A DNA stretch of 58,650 bases from Anaerolineae bacterium (GCA_007132185.1 SLPC01000188.1:1-58650), one strand, 5' to 3'; shown: positions 7,420-17,134, counted from the first letter of the stretch. Numbers and translations are program-made. Notes: generated from the letters alone by a model not told the origin.

Positions 7420-9342
7420 ATGTCACCCGACACGCTTACCGCCGTTCTTGGCTTTGGCAACCTGGTCTTGGCTTCAGCCAATGTCATTATCGGCTTTTCG
7501 CTATTCGTCTATATTCTGACCCACAATCTGCGCAGTGCCGTGGCCCGCGCTTTTTGTGCTCTCACAGCGTTTGTCACATTGGTGTATGTCATTGACATAA
7601 CTATGGCCGACGTGAGAGGCTTGGACGCCGCCAGACTCTGGCTGCGCGTTCAATGGCTGGGGATCGCCTTTGTCCCTGCCGCCTACTTTCACTTTTCCGA
7701 TGCTCTGCTCAAGACCACAGGCGGCAGCTCGCGGGCTCGCACCTTGGGCGTGTGGATGGCCTATGGCATTAGTTCTCTGGCCTTTGCCCTGGTGGCGCTG
7801 AGCGATCAGATCGTGGATCAGGTAGCACTGCGCGACACCATCTTTCACCTCACGCCGGGGCCCTATTTCGGGCTGTTTGCTGGGTACTATATCCTCATTA
7901 GCCTCATCGGGTGGGTCAACATTACTCGGGCCCGAGATGCCTGCCTTACCTCAACTTCGCGCCGTCGCATGGCCTATCTCATGGTTGCGTTCTTGGCGCC
8001 CAGCGTGGGGGTGTTCCCCTTTCTTCTGATTCCCACCATGGCCCATGCACTATCTGGAACCCTGTTCTCGATTCTGACATTGGTTAGCAATATCGGTATC
8101 GTCCTCATGACGATCGTCATCGGCTACACGGTGGCCTATCAGGGTGTGCTCCTGCCCGACCGCGTCATCAAGCACCGATTGCTCCACTTTTTGTTGCGCG
8201 GGCCTGTGGTGGCGATCCTCGTGGTCGTCATCATGCTTAGTATCCCACACGTGCCCCAGATATGGGGGTTGCCGCGCGAGACCATTATGGTGGTCACCGT
8301 GGCAGGCAGCGTCATGACGCTCCAGGTATTGATTAGCCTGGCCAAGCCTGGGATCGACCGGCTGATCTATCGCCGTGATCGCCAGGAAATCAACTGGCTC
8401 CAGTCTCTCGATCAGCGCCTGCTAACCAGCACCGACCTGCAACAGCTTCTGGAGAACACATTGATCGCCCTGTGCGACCTGTTGCGCGCCCCATCAGGCT
8501 TTATCGTAACAATGCAGGGCGATAGCCTCGCGATTCGGGTGTTCTCTGGCTCGCGGTCTATCGCAGAGCGCTTTTTGCGCGCGTTCTCGGTGCCACAACT
8601 GGTCGAGAGAATTGCCAGCAGCCGCCAGGACGAGTTCCTCGCCAACGAAGACTTTGTGTCGATGGACGGTCACTGGCTGCTACCGTTGCGGAGCCGCAGC
8701 GATCAGACGACGCTGGGACTGTTGGGTATTCGCATGACCCGAGATAAGGCCGCCTACTCGGATGCCGACCTCGAGGCCAGCTATGGTCTTGTGCGTCGAG
8801 CCGAGACAGCGCTGGAGGATATGCGCCTGCAGCAACAGGTATTTGCCCTGATCCAGGCGCTGGACGTCGAGCTGGGCGAGATCCAGGGCTGGCGATCCAG
8901 TCCCTTTGTCGTGAGTGATAGCTCGCTCCAGCATCTGGAGATGAGCCCGGTGCACTCGCCCGGGTTTGCGCAGGCGGTCAAAGAGGCGCTGGGGCAGTAC
9001 TGGGGTGGCCCCAAGCTGAGCCAGTCCTCGCTCCGGCGCATGCGAGCGGTGCAGCATGCCATGGGCGAGAATGACAATGTGCCCGCCAAGGCAATTCGCG
9101 CCGTGCTCCAGCAGGCCATCGAGCGCCTCAAACCGGATGGGCCTCGCTCCATGACCTCGGCCGAGTGGCTGATCTATAACATCTTGGATCTGCGCTTTGT
9201 CCAGGGCCACCGCATCCGCGATATTGTCACGCGCCTGTCGGTTAGTGAATCGGACTTTTACCGCAAACAGCGTGTGGCCATCGAGCAAGTGGCCGAGACA
9301 TTGGCACAGATGGAGCGGGACTCGACCGAGAGCGCATCCTAG
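7420..9342 (+). CDS. Membrane sensor: N-terminal 7TM, GAF-like region, C-terminal helical HTH-like domain
   Basis: A 640-residue protein I recognise only in part. The ATG at 7420 (weak site GGCAGG) is preferred, because an ATG at 7339 lies inside cdsA. Residues 1-310 contain about nine hydrophobic helices resembling the 7TM input module of some histidine kinases. Residues 355-500 look GAF-like (LLRAPSGFIVTMQGDSLAIRV; LLPLRSRSDQTTLGLLGI). The final 110 residues contain RIRDIVTRLSVSESDFYRKQ, which reads like a helix-turn-helix or sigma-4-like segment. There is no histidine-kinase H-box, no ATPase motif and no GGDEF motif. It may be a membrane-bound one-component regulator. It ends 9 bases from the convergent membrane-protein gene. 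Confidence 0.6.
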   Translation: MSPDTLTAVLGFGNLVLASANVIIGFSLFVYILTHNLRSAVARAFCALTAFVTLVYVIDITMADVRGLDAARLWLRVQWLGIAFVPAAYFHFSDALLKTTGGSSRARTLGVWMAYGISSLAFALVALSDQIVDQVALRDTIFHLTPGPYFGLFAGYYILISLIGWVNITRARDACLTSTSRRRMAYLMVAFLAPSVGVFPFLLIPTMAHALSGTLFSILTLVSNIGIVLMTIVIGYTVAYQGVLLPDRVIKHRLLHFLLRGPVVAILVVVIMLSIPHVPQIWGLPRETIMVVTVAGSVMTLQVLISLAKPGIDRLIYRRDRQEINWLQSLDQRLLTSTDLQQLLENTLIALCDLLRAPSGFIVTMQGDSLAIRVFSGSRSIAERFLRAFSVPQLVERIASSRQDEFLANEDFVSMDGHWLLPLRSRSDQTTLGLLGIRMTRDKAAYSDADLEASYGLVRRAETALEDMRLQQQVFALIQALDVELGEIQGWRSSPFVVSDSSLQHLEMSPVHSPGFAQAVKEALGQYWGGPKLSQSSLRRMRAVQHAMGENDNVPAKAIRAVLQQAIERLKPDGPRSMTSAEWLIYNILDLRFVQGHRIRDIVTRLSVSESDFYRKQRVAIEQVAETLAQMERDSTESAS

Positions 9343-9351
9343 GGGAGCAGC

Positions 9352-11883
9352 CTACGGCGGATCAAACGAGTATACGCGGGTGGGCCCGTGGCGGTAGAGC
9401 TCCACGTACGATGGCCCCGTGAGGTTTTGCGGCTCCAGCGGGCCTCCTCGTGTGCCCACAAACAGGTGCGTTACACCCGCCTCGGCAAGGAGCCGCAACA
9501 GAGCGGCATCGTCCAGAGACTCGGTGGTGTCGACGGCCTGGGCGAGTTGGGCAATGGGATCGCGGTAGGATGGCTCTCCGTGAGTGTACAGCAAAGCGGG
9601 AAAGGTCACCCGATGGCCCGTCAGGTAAGGCAGCCACCAGCCCGCATCCGACCCCATGCGCATGTCGCTCATCCACGGGCGGGTGTTGATCAGAATCAGG
9701 CTATCCTGCGGCAGGTTGTCGCCCACCCACGCGATGGCGGGCAGGTCCGTCTCCCGTAGCAGGACCGTGGCCTCGTTCACCCGATCAACCTGGCCCCATG
9801 CACTACTGATGCTGGCGACCGTCAGGCCGAACGTCAATACCGCCGAGAGCGCCACAGCGCCCCCTCGCTTGTGCGCCGCACGGTGTATCCAGTGAATCGG
9901 CCCCAGGGCGAGATCGCTGGCCAGCCAGCCTATGAACAGCCCCGCGGGTAGCCAATAGCTGATAGCGGCGCTGGTTCCGTGGATGAACCAGGTCCCCCGC
10001 AGGCCGAGCCAGCTCAGGTCGCTGAGCAACACGCATGCGGCGACCCAGGCCCCCAGGAGCACCAGATGCCAGCGACGCCGCGCCAGAGCCCAGAGCCATC
10101 CCAGGCCCGCCACGGCAACCCATCGCATCGTACCCTCGGCGCGTAGTAACCCCATGGGCAGCGAGGTCTCGACGCCCTCCGGCGCGGCCCACTGGCCATA
10201 GATAGCGCCAAAGGGCAGCAAGGCCGCCGTCACCATGCGTACCACCCACGGGGCGATGAGGAGCAGCGAACCGGCGGCGAGCGCGAGGCCGAGTACCATC
10301 GTACGTGTGTCGGGCCGGAGCCCCTCGCCGAGGGAGGTGCCCGCCTCTCCTGTGCGACGTGAGACGTGACGCCACAACCCCATCGCAAGCATCGCCCCGC
10401 CATAGACCAGCCAGAAAACCGCATAGAACGTCAGCACGCGATAGTGGGTTAGGGCGAGGCCCGCGATCAACAGCAGCGTCACGAGCCACCTGCCGGGGGT
10501 GAGGCGTGGTTGACGTAGAAGATCGAGGGTCTGGGCCAATAACACCGGCAAGATCAAGAGCCCGGCTAGTTGGGTATAGCGCCCCCAACTGAGGTAGTAG
10601 GCGGGCATATAGGTGACGAAAGCGGGCACCGCCGCCGCGATGACGCCCGCCCACCGCGCGGCCAGTGGTGGCACAGTACGACGGCCTGACAGAGCATGAA
10701 CTGTGAGGGCAAAGACCGGCAGACCCGCCAGCCCCGTCAGGATCTGCCCGAATCCGAGCACGCTGCGATAGGGCGGCAGAGCGGCCAGCCACGTCAGAAC
10801 TGCGGCGTTGGCGTGAAACCCAAAGTGATAGTGAAAGCCCGCGATCGAGATGTAGGGCTCGCCGGTGCGAGGGACCAGGCCCTGCTCGGCGATGAGTTGA
10901 GTCACCAACGTGTGGTGCACCGAGTCCACCCACACGGGCACGATCTGGTTGCGGGCCTGGACCAGGCGCACGATCAACGCCAGGGCGAGGATGGCGATCA
11001 GGGTCATTTCAGGCCAACCCAGCGGCGCCAGCCGGAGATTGCGACCAGAGCGTCTCTTATGCAGATACCCCGCCACCGCCATGATGCCCAGGGCCACGAG
11101 GACGCCCCGGGCCATGTTGGCCGTCATCGGCAGACCGACGGTCGTCGTCCACAGTAGTAGTAGCGGCCAAAAGGCCAGCCCCAACGCCATCAACCAGGCC
11201 GCACACAGCATGGCGTTCATCGGTCGGTGGGGAGGCGCCCAGTGGAGCAGGGCTAATCCAGGCAGGGCCAGCAACAGCGCGGCTACCCCGAGAGCCCCCA
11301 GCCAGGGCGTCAGGATGTCGGGGAGATCGCGGAGCAGGCTGGACAGGGGATAGGCATGGTAGGTGGAAACGACGAGATCGCCATCGATGGGCGCGCCATT
11401 CGCATACTGCTCACCCCCGGCCAGGGCCTCTGTCTGCGAGGCCCACACACCCACGCCATGATCCTGCACGCTGTGCAGGGTAAACCTGTATTGGCGGGCG
11501 GGGCAGTCAAGCTCTGCGGGCACGGGCAGGCGGACACGCTGATTGTTCTGCACCCGGGCGATGGAGACGTATGTGGTGAGCGACGCCTGCTCCGGGCTGT
11601 CGGGACACTCCCACACCACGCGCCACTGGGCGTCGGCAGGGAGCTGCTCATCGGGGCGATAGCGGGCCGCCAGTACCTCGACAGCCTGCAGGCCATCCTT
11701 GGGCGCAAAGAAACTCTGGCCGATAGCGTGGTCGGGGCCTATGGGAGGCGTGGCGTGGGTCCATCGCTCCTGGGCGATCCCTCTGACGGTGCGTGCCGGG
11801 GCCGTGGCCAGTTGCCAGGTCAACGTGCTGGCTGCGGCGATGAGGATCAGCAGCCAACCGCAGGCGCGCGCCCGTTGGCTCAT
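9352..11883 (-). CDS. Large polytopic membrane protein, GT-C glycosyltransferase-like
   Basis: An 843-residue protein. An N-terminal signal/anchor is followed by an extracytoplasmic beta-rich domain (about residues 35-175), and then twelve or so transmembrane helices. The first large loop carries VPVWVDSVHHTLVTQLIAEQG and GFHYHFGFHAN, acidic and histidine residues in the place where GT-C family transferases put their metal/lipid-phosphosugar site. The C-terminal loop contains LINTRPWMSDMRMGSDAGWW and a VTHLFVGTRGG strand. This topology resembles membrane protein-O- or cell-wall glycosyltransferases using polyprenyl-phosphate sugars, but no family motif is decisive. Its ATG overlaps the mutS stop by four bases (ATGA). 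Confidence 0.6.
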   Translation of the reverse strand: MSQRARACGWLLILIAAASTLTWQLATAPARTVRGIAQERWTHATPPIGPDHAIGQSFFAPKDGLQAVEVLAARYRPDEQLPADAQWRVVWECPDSPEQASLTTYVSIARVQNNQRVRLPVPAELDCPARQYRFTLHSVQDHGVGVWASQTEALAGGEQYANGAPIDGDLVVSTYHAYPLSSLLRDLPDILTPWLGALGVAALLLALPGLALLHWAPPHRPMNAMLCAAWLMALGLAFWPLLLLWTTTVGLPMTANMARGVLVALGIMAVAGYLHKRRSGRNLRLAPLGWPEMTLIAILALALIVRLVQARNQIVPVWVDSVHHTLVTQLIAEQGLVPRTGEPYISIAGFHYHFGFHANAAVLTWLAALPPYRSVLGFGQILTGLAGLPVFALTVHALSGRRTVPPLAARWAGVIAAAVPAFVTYMPAYYLSWGRYTQLAGLLILPVLLAQTLDLLRQPRLTPGRWLVTLLLIAGLALTHYRVLTFYAVFWLVYGGAMLAMGLWRHVSRRTGEAGTSLGEGLRPDTRTMVLGLALAAGSLLLIAPWVVRMVTAALLPFGAIYGQWAAPEGVETSLPMGLLRAEGTMRWVAVAGLGWLWALARRRWHLVLLGAWVAACVLLSDLSWLGLRGTWFIHGTSAAISYWLPAGLFIGWLASDLALGPIHWIHRAAHKRGGAVALSAVLTFGLTVASISSAWGQVDRVNEATVLLRETDLPAIAWVGDNLPQDSLILINTRPWMSDMRMGSDAGWWLPYLTGHRVTFPALLYTHGEPSYRDPIAQLAQAVDTTESLDDAALLRLLAEAGVTHLFVGTRGGPLEPQNLTGPSYVELYRHGPTRVYSFDPP

Positions 11884-14546
11884 GGCTGGGCCTTGCGATA
11901 GAGGTCGGCCAGCTTGTTGAGCGCCTCGAGGGGCGAAAGGCTGTCGATGTCGAGCTGGCGCAACTCTTCGATCACGGGGTCCTTTTCCTGCATCAGGGGC
12001 AGTTGGCGGACGTGGATCACCGTGGCGCCCGAGGAGACCGGCACCTGACGCGCGGCGCCCTCGAGCTCGGCCAGGATCTCGCTGGCTCGGGAGATCACGG
12101 CCTGGGGCATGCCCGCCATCTCGGCCACATGGATGCCATAGCTGCGGTCGGCCCCGCCCGGGACGATATAGTGGGTGAACACCACCTGGTCGCCCTGATG
12201 CTGGACGGCCACATTCTCGTTGCAGACGTACTCCAGCGACCCTTCCAGCTCGGTGAGCTCGTGATAGTGGGTGGCAAAGAGCGTCTTGGGGCGCAGGTTG
12301 GGGTGGTTGTGCAGGTATTCGACCACGGCCCAGGCGATAGAGACACCGTCATAGGTGCTGGTGCCGCGCCCAATCTCGTCCAGAATCAAGAGGCTGCGGT
12401 CGGTGGCGTGATTCAGGATATTGGCCATCTCGACCATCTCGACCATAAAGGTGCTCTGGCCGGCGGCGATCTCGTCTTGGGCGCCAACGCGGGCAAAGAT
12501 GCGATCGACCAGCCCGATAGTGGCGGCCTTGGCGGGCACAAAGGAACCGATCTGGGCCATGAGGGTGATCAGCGCTGTTTGGCGCAGATAGGTGGACTTG
12601 CCGCTCATATTGGGCCCCGTGATGATATGGATGGCCTTTTCGGGGCTGAGATGTACATCGTTAGGGACGAACGTCCCCGAGGGCAGGGTGTGCTCCACCA
12701 CCGGATGGCGGCCCGCTTCGATCCGGATGGTGCGCTCCATTCCGAGCTGCGGGCGCACATAATTGTACTCGGCAGCAACATGGGCCAGGGCCAGATAGAC
12801 GTCCAGGTGAGCGATGGCGTTGGCGGTCTGCATCACTCGCTCCGCCATCGCGCCCAGTTGCTCGAGCAACTCGCTATAGAGCTGCACCTCCAGCTCGTGA
12901 GCTCGTTCCTCGGCATTCAGGATCAGGGCCTCGTGCTCTTTGAGCTCTGGCGTGATATAACGCTCGGCGTTCACCAGGGTCTGCTTGCGAATATACTCGT
13001 CGGGCACCGCCTCGGTGTGGGCGTTGGTCACCTCGAGATAGTAGCCAAAGACCTTGTTGAACCCCACTTTGAGGCTCTTGATGCCGGTGCGCTCACGCTC
13101 AGAGCGCTCCAGGCTCGCCACCCAGCGTCGCGCCTCGGCCGCTGAGGCTTCGATGCCGTCCCGCTCCTTGGAGTACCCCTCTCGGATCACGCGGCCACCG
13201 CTCAGCGTAGCCGGCGGATCATCCGCGATGGCAGAGGCGATCAGAGTTGATACCTCGGGGCAGCAGTCTAGGGCCGTCCCATCCAGCGGATAGAGGCTCT
13301 CACCGCCCAGCAACTGGTTCTCTCTGGCCAGGGCCGCAGCGCTCTCGGCCAGCTCGGCGGTGCGCTCCAGCCCGGTCTGCAGGGCGGCCAGATCGCGTGG
13401 GCTAGCGTTGCGCTGAATCACGCGCCCAACGGTGCGCTCCAGATCGCCCAGTCCCCGCAGCAAACGACGCAGCTCCATGCGGCGTGCCAGGTTGCCATAG
13501 CAGACATCGACGGCCGTGAGGCGCTGCTCCAGCCTGGCCTTGTCCAGCAGCGGCTGGCTTAGCCAGCGACGCAACAGCCGTCCCCCCATGGGCGTCAGCG
13601 TGTGATCCAGCACCCAGAGGAGCGACCCCTCGCGAGCGCGGTCGCGGATCGTCTCTGTCAGCTCCAGGTTGCGGCGGGTGGACAGATCCAGCGTCATGAA
13701 CCGGTCGGTCGAGTAGGTGGTGAGCTGCACCAGTTGCCCAAGGGCGGCGGGCTGGCTTTGCTTGAGGTATTGAACGAGCACGCCGGCCGCGCGGGTGGCA
13801 AGGGCCAACTCCTCGCAGCCAAAGCCCGCCAGCGTCGTGACGGAAAGATGTTCCAGGAGCGCCTGCCGAGAGATGTCGTACTCGTAGCGCCAATCCTCAT
13901 ACAGAGTAAAGGCCGAGGGCAGGGCGGCCAGCTCGGGGTGGCGACGATGGGCCTCGCGGGTGTGCGCCTCACCCTGCTCATAGCAGGGGTCGCCCCCATC
14001 GCTCAGGATGATCTCGGCGGGCGCCAGGCGATCCAGCTCCCGCAGCAGAGCGCCGCCGGCCGGGCCGCCCTTGTCGCTGAGCTGGGTGGTGGCAAACTCG
14101 CCCGTGGTGATGTCAGCATAGGCCAGGCCGGTCCGCGAGCCCTCGCGCACCACCGCGCAGAGATAGTTGTTGCGGCTGTCATCCAGCAGCCCGGGCTCGA
14201 CCACGGTGCCCGGCGTTACGACCCGCACCACCTCGCGCTGCATTAGCCCGTTGATTGGCTCATCGCTCACCTGCTCGCAGATGGCGACCTTGAACCCTTT
14301 GGCGATCAAGCCAGCGATATAGCCCTCGGCAGCGTGGTGGGGGACGCCCGCCATCGGGATGCGCTGCCCCTTGGCCACGTTGCGCGAGGTGAGAACCACA
14401 TCCAGATGCTCGGCCACCGTGTGAGCGTCCTCGTCAAAGGTCTCGTAAAAGTCTCCCAGCCGAAAGAACAGAATCGCGTCGGGATACTCGCGCTTGATGT
14501 CGAGATACTGCTGGCGGATGGGCGTCGCTGCGGGTGCCGGAGACAT
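11880..14546 (-). CDS. mutS: DNA mismatch repair protein MutS
   Basis: MutS recognises base mismatches and small loops and starts mismatch repair with MutL. The 888-residue product begins MSPAPAATPIRQQYLDIKREYPDAILFFRLGDFYETF, with the mismatch-contacting Phe-x-Glu (FYE) wedge present. The Walker A motif GPNMSGKST lies near residue 645 and DEIGRGTSTYDG near residue 720. I choose the ATG at 14546, after an AGGA-type site. The frame is open 46 codons further, but that part reads into the preceding gene. No mutL is visible in the window. Confidence 0.97.
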   Translation of the reverse strand: MSPAPAATPIRQQYLDIKREYPDAILFFRLGDFYETFDEDAHTVAEHLDVVLTSRNVAKGQRIPMAGVPHHAAEGYIAGLIAKGFKVAICEQVSDEPINGLMQREVVRVVTPGTVVEPGLLDDSRNNYLCAVVREGSRTGLAYADITTGEFATTQLSDKGGPAGGALLRELDRLAPAEIILSDGGDPCYEQGEAHTREAHRRHPELAALPSAFTLYEDWRYEYDISRQALLEHLSVTTLAGFGCEELALATRAAGVLVQYLKQSQPAALGQLVQLTTYSTDRFMTLDLSTRRNLELTETIRDRAREGSLLWVLDHTLTPMGGRLLRRWLSQPLLDKARLEQRLTAVDVCYGNLARRMELRRLLRGLGDLERTVGRVIQRNASPRDLAALQTGLERTAELAESAAALARENQLLGGESLYPLDGTALDCCPEVSTLIASAIADDPPATLSGGRVIREGYSKERDGIEASAAEARRWVASLERSERERTGIKSLKVGFNKVFGYYLEVTNAHTEAVPDEYIRKQTLVNAERYITPELKEHEALILNAEERAHELEVQLYSELLEQLGAMAERVMQTANAIAHLDVYLALAHVAAEYNYVRPQLGMERTIRIEAGRHPVVEHTLPSGTFVPNDVHLSPEKAIHIITGPNMSGKSTYLRQTALITLMAQIGSFVPAKAATIGLVDRIFARVGAQDEIAAGQSTFMVEMVEMANILNHATDRSLLILDEIGRGTSTYDGVSIAWAVVEYLHNHPNLRPKTLFATHYHELTELEGSLEYVCNENVAVQHQGDQVVFTHYIVPGGADRSYGIHVAEMAGMPQAVISRASEILAELEGAARQVPVSSGATVIHVRQLPLMQEKDPVIEELRQLDIDSLSPLEALNKLADLYRKAQP

Positions 14547-14577
14547 CGAGGCTCGATCCTTTCGTGTGTCAGCGCGC

Positions 14578-15918
14578 CTACCACTCGCGGGCCAGGAGAG
14601 CCTCTGGCCCCGAGGACAACAGATCGGGTGTGATGGTCCATTCGTTGCCTGTCCCGGGTCGCAGTTTGCTGCCCAGCGCCGCATAAAAAGCGACGCGCTC
14701 CCGACGATCGGGCAGCCAGCCTCGGGCCCACTCGCTCAGATAGCCGATCCCATGCAGGCGCTGGAGGACGGTATGAGCATGGATCAGATCGGCGCCCGCG
14801 ATGAACTGGCCCGCAAAAGGCGCCAGAGCGGGCACGCGCAGATCATCCAGCAGCAACTGGCCGGGCTTGTTCATCTCCGTGCCGATGAACACTGGCAGCC
14901 CCAGGTCGCTGGCCAGGTCTAATGTGGCATGCAGACGCCGAACCAATTCCTGTTGCAGGGTCGTGTCGTTTACATTCCAGTTGCGATCGGGTATGACCAC
15001 CAGGCCGAGCGTCCCTCGCTCGATCAGGCTCTCCAGCAGGGCAGCCATGTCGGCCTCGCCGTTGCTCTGGCCGTCGAGAAAAGCATAGCAGGGCAGAGCG
15101 CCACAGGCGGTCATGGCGGCAATGACCGTGTCCAGCGGGGGAAAGGCTTCCGGCCCGGGCGCCATATAGCCCACGCCGCCCTGCTTCATGAGCCTGGCGC
15201 GAATGGCGTCATGAGGATGGGGCTCGTCGCCGAGAAAGGCATCCACATCATCGGCGGGCATGTCGAGTTTGTCCGCCCAAAAGGCAACCAACAGAGCTCT
15301 TTGCGCAAAGTGACGCCGGGCCACGGCATCGTACGCGATCAGCAGGTGGCGCTCGGTGGCATTGCCCGTAGGCGTCAGCGGCACCACATCCCGCTCATAG
15401 TCTACCGCCACGGGCGCCAGGTAGTCGTTGAGCAGCGCCACCATCTCGCGGTTGCGCGCCTCGGCCCGCGCCCGCAGATCGTCCAGCACGGGGCGTGCTG
15501 CCGGCGGTGCGATGCTCGAGCCGAATCCTATGCCCACATAGTACATGACCCCGGGCTCGCCGGGAGAGTTAAAGACCGCGTCTGGCCGATCGGGCAGATA
15601 GACCCGGGTCTCGATGCCCGCCGCGCCGCGCACGCCTACCTGGGCACAGGCCCACAGGGTCTCGTCCACGCCGTCCAGCACATCAAAGTCCACCGTGCCC
15701 AGCGCGTACCAGCCCTGGGAGCGGGCCAGCCACGCCAGAGAAGAGGGCGAATGGCCATAGCCGTTGTAGGAATAGATCGTGTGGCAGTGCAGGTTCACCC
15801 CCCGCTGCACCGCAGGCCGTGTGTCCTGCGGCGGCAGGGACCCCGCAACGAGGCGCAGAAGGATCTCTCGTCGCGTTTTTGCAGAAGGATCAGTCAGGGC
15901 GTGGATATCTTGCTGCAC
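14578..15918 (-). CDS. PHP-domain metal-dependent hydrolase-like protein
   Basis: A 446-residue protein starting at a GTG (15916-15918) after AGGATGAGG. The motif NLHCHTIYSYNGYGHSP near residue 43 is the first metal motif of the PHP fold (polymerase and histidinol phosphatase). Later acidic and histidine positions include GTVDFDVLDG, GIETRVYL, GTEMN and ADLIHAHTVLQ. PHP proteins are phosphoesterases or nucleases, and stand-alone members often lack known substrates. The gene ends 31 bases before the mutS start and shares its promoter. Confidence 0.75.
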   Translation of the reverse strand: MQQDIHALTDPSAKTRREILLRLVAGSLPPQDTRPAVQRGVNLHCHTIYSYNGYGHSPSSLAWLARSQGWYALGTVDFDVLDGVDETLWACAQVGVRGAAGIETRVYLPDRPDAVFNSPGEPGVMYYVGIGFGSSIAPPAARPVLDDLRARAEARNREMVALLNDYLAPVAVDYERDVVPLTPTGNATERHLLIAYDAVARRHFAQRALLVAFWADKLDMPADDVDAFLGDEPHPHDAIRARLMKQGGVGYMAPGPEAFPPLDTVIAAMTACGALPCYAFLDGQSNGEADMAALLESLIERGTLGLVVIPDRNWNVNDTTLQQELVRRLHATLDLASDLGLPVFIGTEMNKPGQLLLDDLRVPALAPFAGQFIAGADLIHAHTVLQRLHGIGYLSEWARGWLPDRRERVAFYAALGSKLRPGTGNEWTITPDLLSSGPEALLAREW

Positions 15919-15963
15919 CGGAACCTCATCCTGTGTGTTGCGTCAAGGGCGGCGTCAGGCCCA

Positions 15964-15992
15964 ACTATACTCGGGCATCAGGCTATTGCCAA
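15964..15992 (-). promoter_or_regulatory. Promoter for PHP gene-mutS-membrane protein operon
   Basis: Minus-strand TTGGCA (15987-15992), a 17-bp spacer, TATAGT (15964-15969), about 45 bases before the GTG start. The same hexamer pair and spacing recur at 17225-17253. Confidence 0.7.
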
Positions 15993-16032
15993 CCATGGCC
16001 ACCGTTGCGGCCAGAATTGGGCCTGGCATGCA

Positions 16033-16070
16033 CAACCCCCCTCTGTTGCGCACTGGCAGAAGGGGGGTTG
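16033..16070 (-). terminator. Hairpin downstream of the hydroxyacid dehydrogenase gene
   Basis: CAACCCCCCTCTG (16033-16045) pairs with CAGAAGGGGGGTTG (16057-16070), leaving one bulged A. It lies 18 bases past the dehydrogenase stop and before the PHP promoter, so it probably insulates the two units. There is no T run, so it is not a textbook intrinsic terminator. Confidence 0.5.
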
Positions 16071-16088
16071 AGAGTTTCGATGATGAAC

Positions 16089-17042
16089 CTAGTTGACGAC
16101 GTTCTGGGGCTCGCCGTCGATAAAGGCAGCCACATTGTCCACCGTGGTCTGCATCAGACGTGCGCGCGCCGAGCGGGTCGCCCATGAGATATGCGGTGTG
16201 ATATAGCAGTTCTTGGCGTTGAGTAGGGGGTGATCCAGGGGCGGCGGCTCCACGTCCAGCACATCCAGCCCCGCGCCCGCAATCTGCTCATTGTTCAGCG
16301 CCTCGGCCAGCGCTGCATTGTCGATCACCGGCCCACGGCTCGTGTTGACGACAAAAGCCGAGCTCTTCATCAACGTGAGGGTGTCGGCGTTCAACATGCC
16401 CTCGGTCTCGGGCGTCAGGGGCGTGTGGAAGGTGACGACATCGGCGCTCCGGAGCAGATCCTCAAAGCTCACCATGTTCACCTCGGGGTCGCCGGGGTCG
16501 CTCACATACTCGTCAAAGGCAATGATCTTCATGCCAAAGGCCTTGGCGACCTCGCCTACGGCACGGCCGATGCGCCCAAACCCGACCACGCCCATGGTCA
16601 GGCCGTCCAGCTCGATCATGGGAAAGTCCCAGTAGCACCAGTCATCCGAGCGTGACCAGCGGCCCTCGGCCACGGTCTGTGCATGGTGGGCCACATGCTG
16701 TGTAAAGTTCAGCACATGGGCCATAACCATCTGCGCCACCGACTGGGTGCCATAGGTGGGGATATTCGATACCGGGATGTCCCTTTCGCGGGCCGCATCC
16801 GTGTCGATGATGTTGTAACCAGTAGCGAGCACGCTAATGTACTTGAGGTTGGGGAGCTGGTCCATTACCTCACGGTCGATCACGACCTTGTTGGTGAGGA
16901 TGATATCGGCGTCCTTGGCTCGCTCGACCACCAACTCGTCCGGTGTGCGATCATAGATTTCGGTGTCGCCCAGATCCTTTAGGCCTTCCCAGCTGAGATC
17001 GCCAGGGTTAAGGGTTCCCCCATCCAGAACCACAATCTTCAT
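16089..17042 (-). CDS. D-2-hydroxyacid dehydrogenase (glycerate dehydrogenase-like)
   Basis: An NAD(P)-dependent reductase of 317 residues that interconverts 2-oxoacids and D-2-hydroxyacids, such as hydroxypyruvate and D-glycerate. The substrate motif ATGYNIIDTDAA is near residue 73 and the Rossmann loop GFGRIG is at 154-159. The catalytic triad is Arg236 (TSRGPVID), Glu265 (DVEPPP) and His284 (TPHISW). The sequence is closest in memory to HprA-type glycerate dehydrogenases. With a glycerate-2-kinase-like gene 10 kb away, a glycerate role is plausible, but the exact substrate cannot be read from sequence. It is transcribed alone, divergently from the AEC transporter. Confidence 0.9.
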   Translation of the reverse strand: MKIVVLDGGTLNPGDLSWEGLKDLGDTEIYDRTPDELVVERAKDADIILTNKVVIDREVMDQLPNLKYISVLATGYNIIDTDAARERDIPVSNIPTYGTQSVAQMVMAHVLNFTQHVAHHAQTVAEGRWSRSDDWCYWDFPMIELDGLTMGVVGFGRIGRAVGEVAKAFGMKIIAFDEYVSDPGDPEVNMVSFEDLLRSADVVTFHTPLTPETEGMLNADTLTLMKSSAFVVNTSRGPVIDNAALAEALNNEQIAGAGLDVLDVEPPPLDHPLLNAKNCYITPHISWATRSARARLMQTTVDNVAAFIDGEPQNVVN

Positions 17043-17134
17043 GCGTCTCCTTTCTCAATCATCTCGGTACCACGCAGGTTGCCGTGTCGCATCGCTACCC
17101 TGCGTGGCGAACGGGTCATCCATCCGATAGCTTC

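Noticed and set aside
9803-10933. A 376-codon minus-strand frame
   Set aside because: Second frame of the membrane-protein gene. It is Arg/Gly-rich and lacks any start context.
12003-13145. A 380-codon plus-strand frame
   Set aside because: It is antisense to mutS, whose motifs are unambiguous, and its sequence is His/Gly/Leu-rich, as expected for a shadow frame in GC-rich DNA.
14929-16071. A 380-codon plus-strand frame across the PHP gene
   Set aside because: Shadow of the PHP-domain gene, running through its promoter and the downstream hairpin. It has no ribosome site and no family motif.
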